Assembly: GCA_023460395.1 (NCBI GenBank)
Contig: JAEWQB010000018.1
Location: 124,001-188,000 of the forward strand
Source: Pseudomonadota bacterium
GTDB lineage: Bacteria > Desulfobacterota > Desulfovibrionia > Desulfovibrionales > Desulfovibrionaceae
Direction: 5' to 3'
Length of the DNA: 64,000 nt
Shown: positions 62,507 to 64,000 of the stretch, in pieces
Layout: every line of letters starts with the position of its first letter
Numbering within the stretch: position 1 is the first letter of the stretch
Program-made: the position numbers and the translations under genes
The notes under the pieces: generated by a model
Told to the model about the DNA's origin: nothing
Database searches by the model: none
What the model saw: only the letters and a program-made list of their open reading frames with translations

Positions 62507-63271
62507 CTACAGAAGGAAACTGTTGACGAGTGAACCAGTGAGCAAACTCCAGCCATCTACCATAACAAAGAGCAAGAGCTTGAACGGGGCGGAAACCATC
62601 ATAGGCGGCAGCATCATCATCCCCATGGCGAGCAGAATGCTGGAAATAACCATATCCAGCACAAGGAAGGGAATGTAGATAAGAAAGCCGATGGTGAACG
62701 CGGTCTTCAACTCGCTGATAATGAACCCGGCAGCCAGCATGAAGGTAGGCACTTCGTCCTTGTTGCGGGGGCGTTCCATCTTGGTGATGGTATAAAATAC
62801 GGAGAGATCTTTTTCCCGCGTGTGCTTGAACATGAAGCCGCGCAGAGGCACCTGCGCTTTGTCCAACATCTCAGTGAAACCGATTTCCTCACTCAGATAG
62901 GGCTGCACGGCATTTTGATTTATATCCGTTGCCACGGGCATCATGATGGCCACAGTCATGAAAATGGCAAGACTCGCCAAGACTTGGTTGGGGGGAAGCT
63001 GCTGTACGCCAAGCGCCTGACGCACAAAGTGAAAGACAATGATGATGCGGGTGAATGACGTTACGGTGAGCATGATGGCGGGAGCCAACGACAGCACAGT
63101 AAGCATGAACAGGATTTCAAACAGCGCCGAAACCTTTTCCGGCTCAGTCTCGCCCGCCGCAAGTTGCAGCGAAAGCGTGGGCAACGCCAAATCCTGCGCG
63201 GCATGCGCCATCCATGGAACCGCGAGTAGCAAAAGGCTAAGCGGAAGAACTACCTGTCCTGTGCGCCGCAT
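62507..63271 (-). CDS. fliP: Flagellar export gate protein FliP
   Basis: A 254-residue protein with a cleavable signal peptide (RRTGQVVLPLSLLLLAVPWMAHA) and four further membrane helices. Signature stretches are TSFTRIIIVFHFVRQALG and FLIYIPFLVLDMVISSILLAMGMMMLPP. It forms the core of the export gate. I choose the ATG at 63271, where the signal peptide begins; an ATG at 63319 is in frame. Both overlap the end of fliO. Confidence 0.95.
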   Translation of the reverse strand: MRRTGQVVLPLSLLLLAVPWMAHAAQDLALPTLSLQLAAGETEPEKVSALFEILFMLTVLSLAPAIMLTVTSFTRIIIVFHFVRQALGVQQLPPNQVLASLAIFMTVAIMMPVATDINQNAVQPYLSEEIGFTEMLDKAQVPLRGFMFKHTREKDLSVFYTITKMERPRNKDEVPTFMLAAGFIISELKTAFTIGFLIYIPFLVLDMVISSILLAMGMMMLPPMMVSAPFKLLLFVMVDGWSLLTGSLVNSFLL

Positions 63272-63980
63272 CCAGCTCGTCGCGGAACGGCTTTGTGTCT
63301 GTTGACGATGTGGGGTCATCCGCTTCCATCTCTGTTACAAGGTTGATTTGCTGGTCAGTAACCCCCAGCAATAACCTTTTATTCAAGAAGCGTACCACCA
63401 CCAAAGACTTCTTGGGACCAAGATGAAACTGACTTTCCACGGTCAGGCCGTTGCGGGCCTGCCGCCCGAAATTCTGCATTTTGCCAAAGCGCTTCAGCGC
63501 CCACACGCCCATGTACAGCGCCCCCAGGACGAGCAGCAGCACGCCGATAGCCTGAAAATAACTTCCCCATCCGGGAGGCGGCGGCGTGACATCCGGCTTG
63601 GGCTGACCGCCAAAAAGGTCGCCTGTGCCACTGGTATCAGCAGCGCTTTCCGAGGATGTGCCGCCGGAACGCGTCAGGGGGCTGACGCCCTGTGAACCGG
63701 CTATGCCGTCAGAAGAACCTACCGCGTCAGGGGTTTGCCCAGCGCCTGTCGGCGCAGCCTGTTCCCGGCTCATTGCCTTTTTTTCGGCCTGCTCCGGCAT
63801 CTCCGCCGAAGGCTTGGCAGCGGAATCTTCTCCTCCCTGCGGGGAAACCACCGCGCGAAAGGCCGCATCCAGACCGGAGGCGTCCTGCGCCATCTGAGCG
63901 GCAGCGCTCCTTCCCGGCACGCAAAGGGCAAGGCACAACGCCAACCCCACGAATATCCGCCCCAGTTTGGAAACTCTCAT
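63237..63980 (-). CDS. fliO: Flagellar protein FliO
   Basis: A 247-residue protein. A signal-like N-terminus is followed by ~110 low-complexity residues rich in Ala, Gly, Ser and Pro, then one membrane helix (YFQAIGVLLLVLGALYMGVWAL) and the conserved FliO cytoplasmic domain (LGPKKSLVVVRFLNKRLLLGVTDQQINLV). It helps assemble FliP. The long N-terminal region is longer than in enteric FliO. The start at 63980 is preceded by CAGGGAG; a GTG six bases earlier is in frame. Confidence 0.92.
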   Translation of the reverse strand: MRVSKLGRIFVGLALCLALCVPGRSAAAQMAQDASGLDAAFRAVVSPQGGEDSAAKPSAEMPEQAEKKAMSREQAAPTGAGQTPDAVGSSDGIAGSQGVSPLTRSGGTSSESAADTSGTGDLFGGQPKPDVTPPPPGWGSYFQAIGVLLLVLGALYMGVWALKRFGKMQNFGRQARNGLTVESQFHLGPKKSLVVVRFLNKRLLLGVTDQQINLVTEMEADDPTSSTDTKPFRDELDAAHRTGSSSA

Positions 63981-64000
63981 ATACACTCCCTGCCGCTCCA

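Overview
The window looks like chromosome of a motile, anaerobic Desulfovibrio-type bacterium (Desulfobacterota). The evidence is the NrfH/NrfA ammonia-forming nitrite reductase pair, an anaerobe-type hybrid cluster protein, stand-alone REC proteins with Cache-type kinases, a NifX-like cofactor-binding domain and a fliO-fliP-fliQ run. No rRNA or other species-level marker is present, so this placement is an inference.

Positions 1-24.7 kb are core-like, GC-rich and almost all on the minus strand. A signalling block (1-6827) holds a sigma54 activator, a NifX-domain protein, two histidine kinases, two REC-only regulators and an unusual protein built from five ~25-residue repeats. The repeat gene is preceded by a sigma54 promoter with an IHF-like site and two upstream activator sites. 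Next comes an operon (7137-13278) for uptake and breakdown of allantoate-type ureides: a polar amino-acid type ABC transporter, an AllC-like amidohydrolase, an AllE-like ureidoglycine aminohydrolase and, between them, a ketol-acid reductoisomerase homologue that has lost key catalytic residues. A divergent GntR regulator faces it. A second GntR gene heads a choline-to-glycine-betaine operon (betA, betB, an orphan choline-binding protein). A UvrD-type helicase, an alkaline-phosphatase-superfamily protein and a small unknown protein lead up to a tRNA-Leu(UAA).

From 24750 to 56110 lies a ~31.4 kb integrated island. It is bounded by a direct repeat of the tRNA-Leu 3' end (attL 24750-24804, attR 56111-56165), with a tyrosine integrase next to attR. 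Its cargo is mosaic: an AT-rich two-gene PHP-ATPase module that looks like a candidate defence system; remnants of a PLD gene and a CobS-type ATPase fused at one scar; intact DUF3150 and HExxH-VWA genes; an inovirus Gp2/YfjJ-type protein; a diguanylate cyclase; a BCCT transporter; a frameshifted solute-binding sensor kinase; a 5TM hybrid kinase; and a complete nitrite/nitric-oxide cluster (nrfHA, TetR regulator, hcp, norZ, CBS protein, HPP protein). A decayed IS3-type element, a Fic protein with a PQVT repeat tract and two small unknown genes complete it.

Right of the island (56.2-64 kb) the chromosome resumes on the minus strand: a glycine-rich autotransporter, a LuxR-type two-component pair probably linked to it, and fliQ, fliP, fliO. 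Themes recurring across the window are two-component sensing, osmoprotection (choline/betaine genes in the core, BCCT in the island) and nitrosative-stress defence carried by the island.
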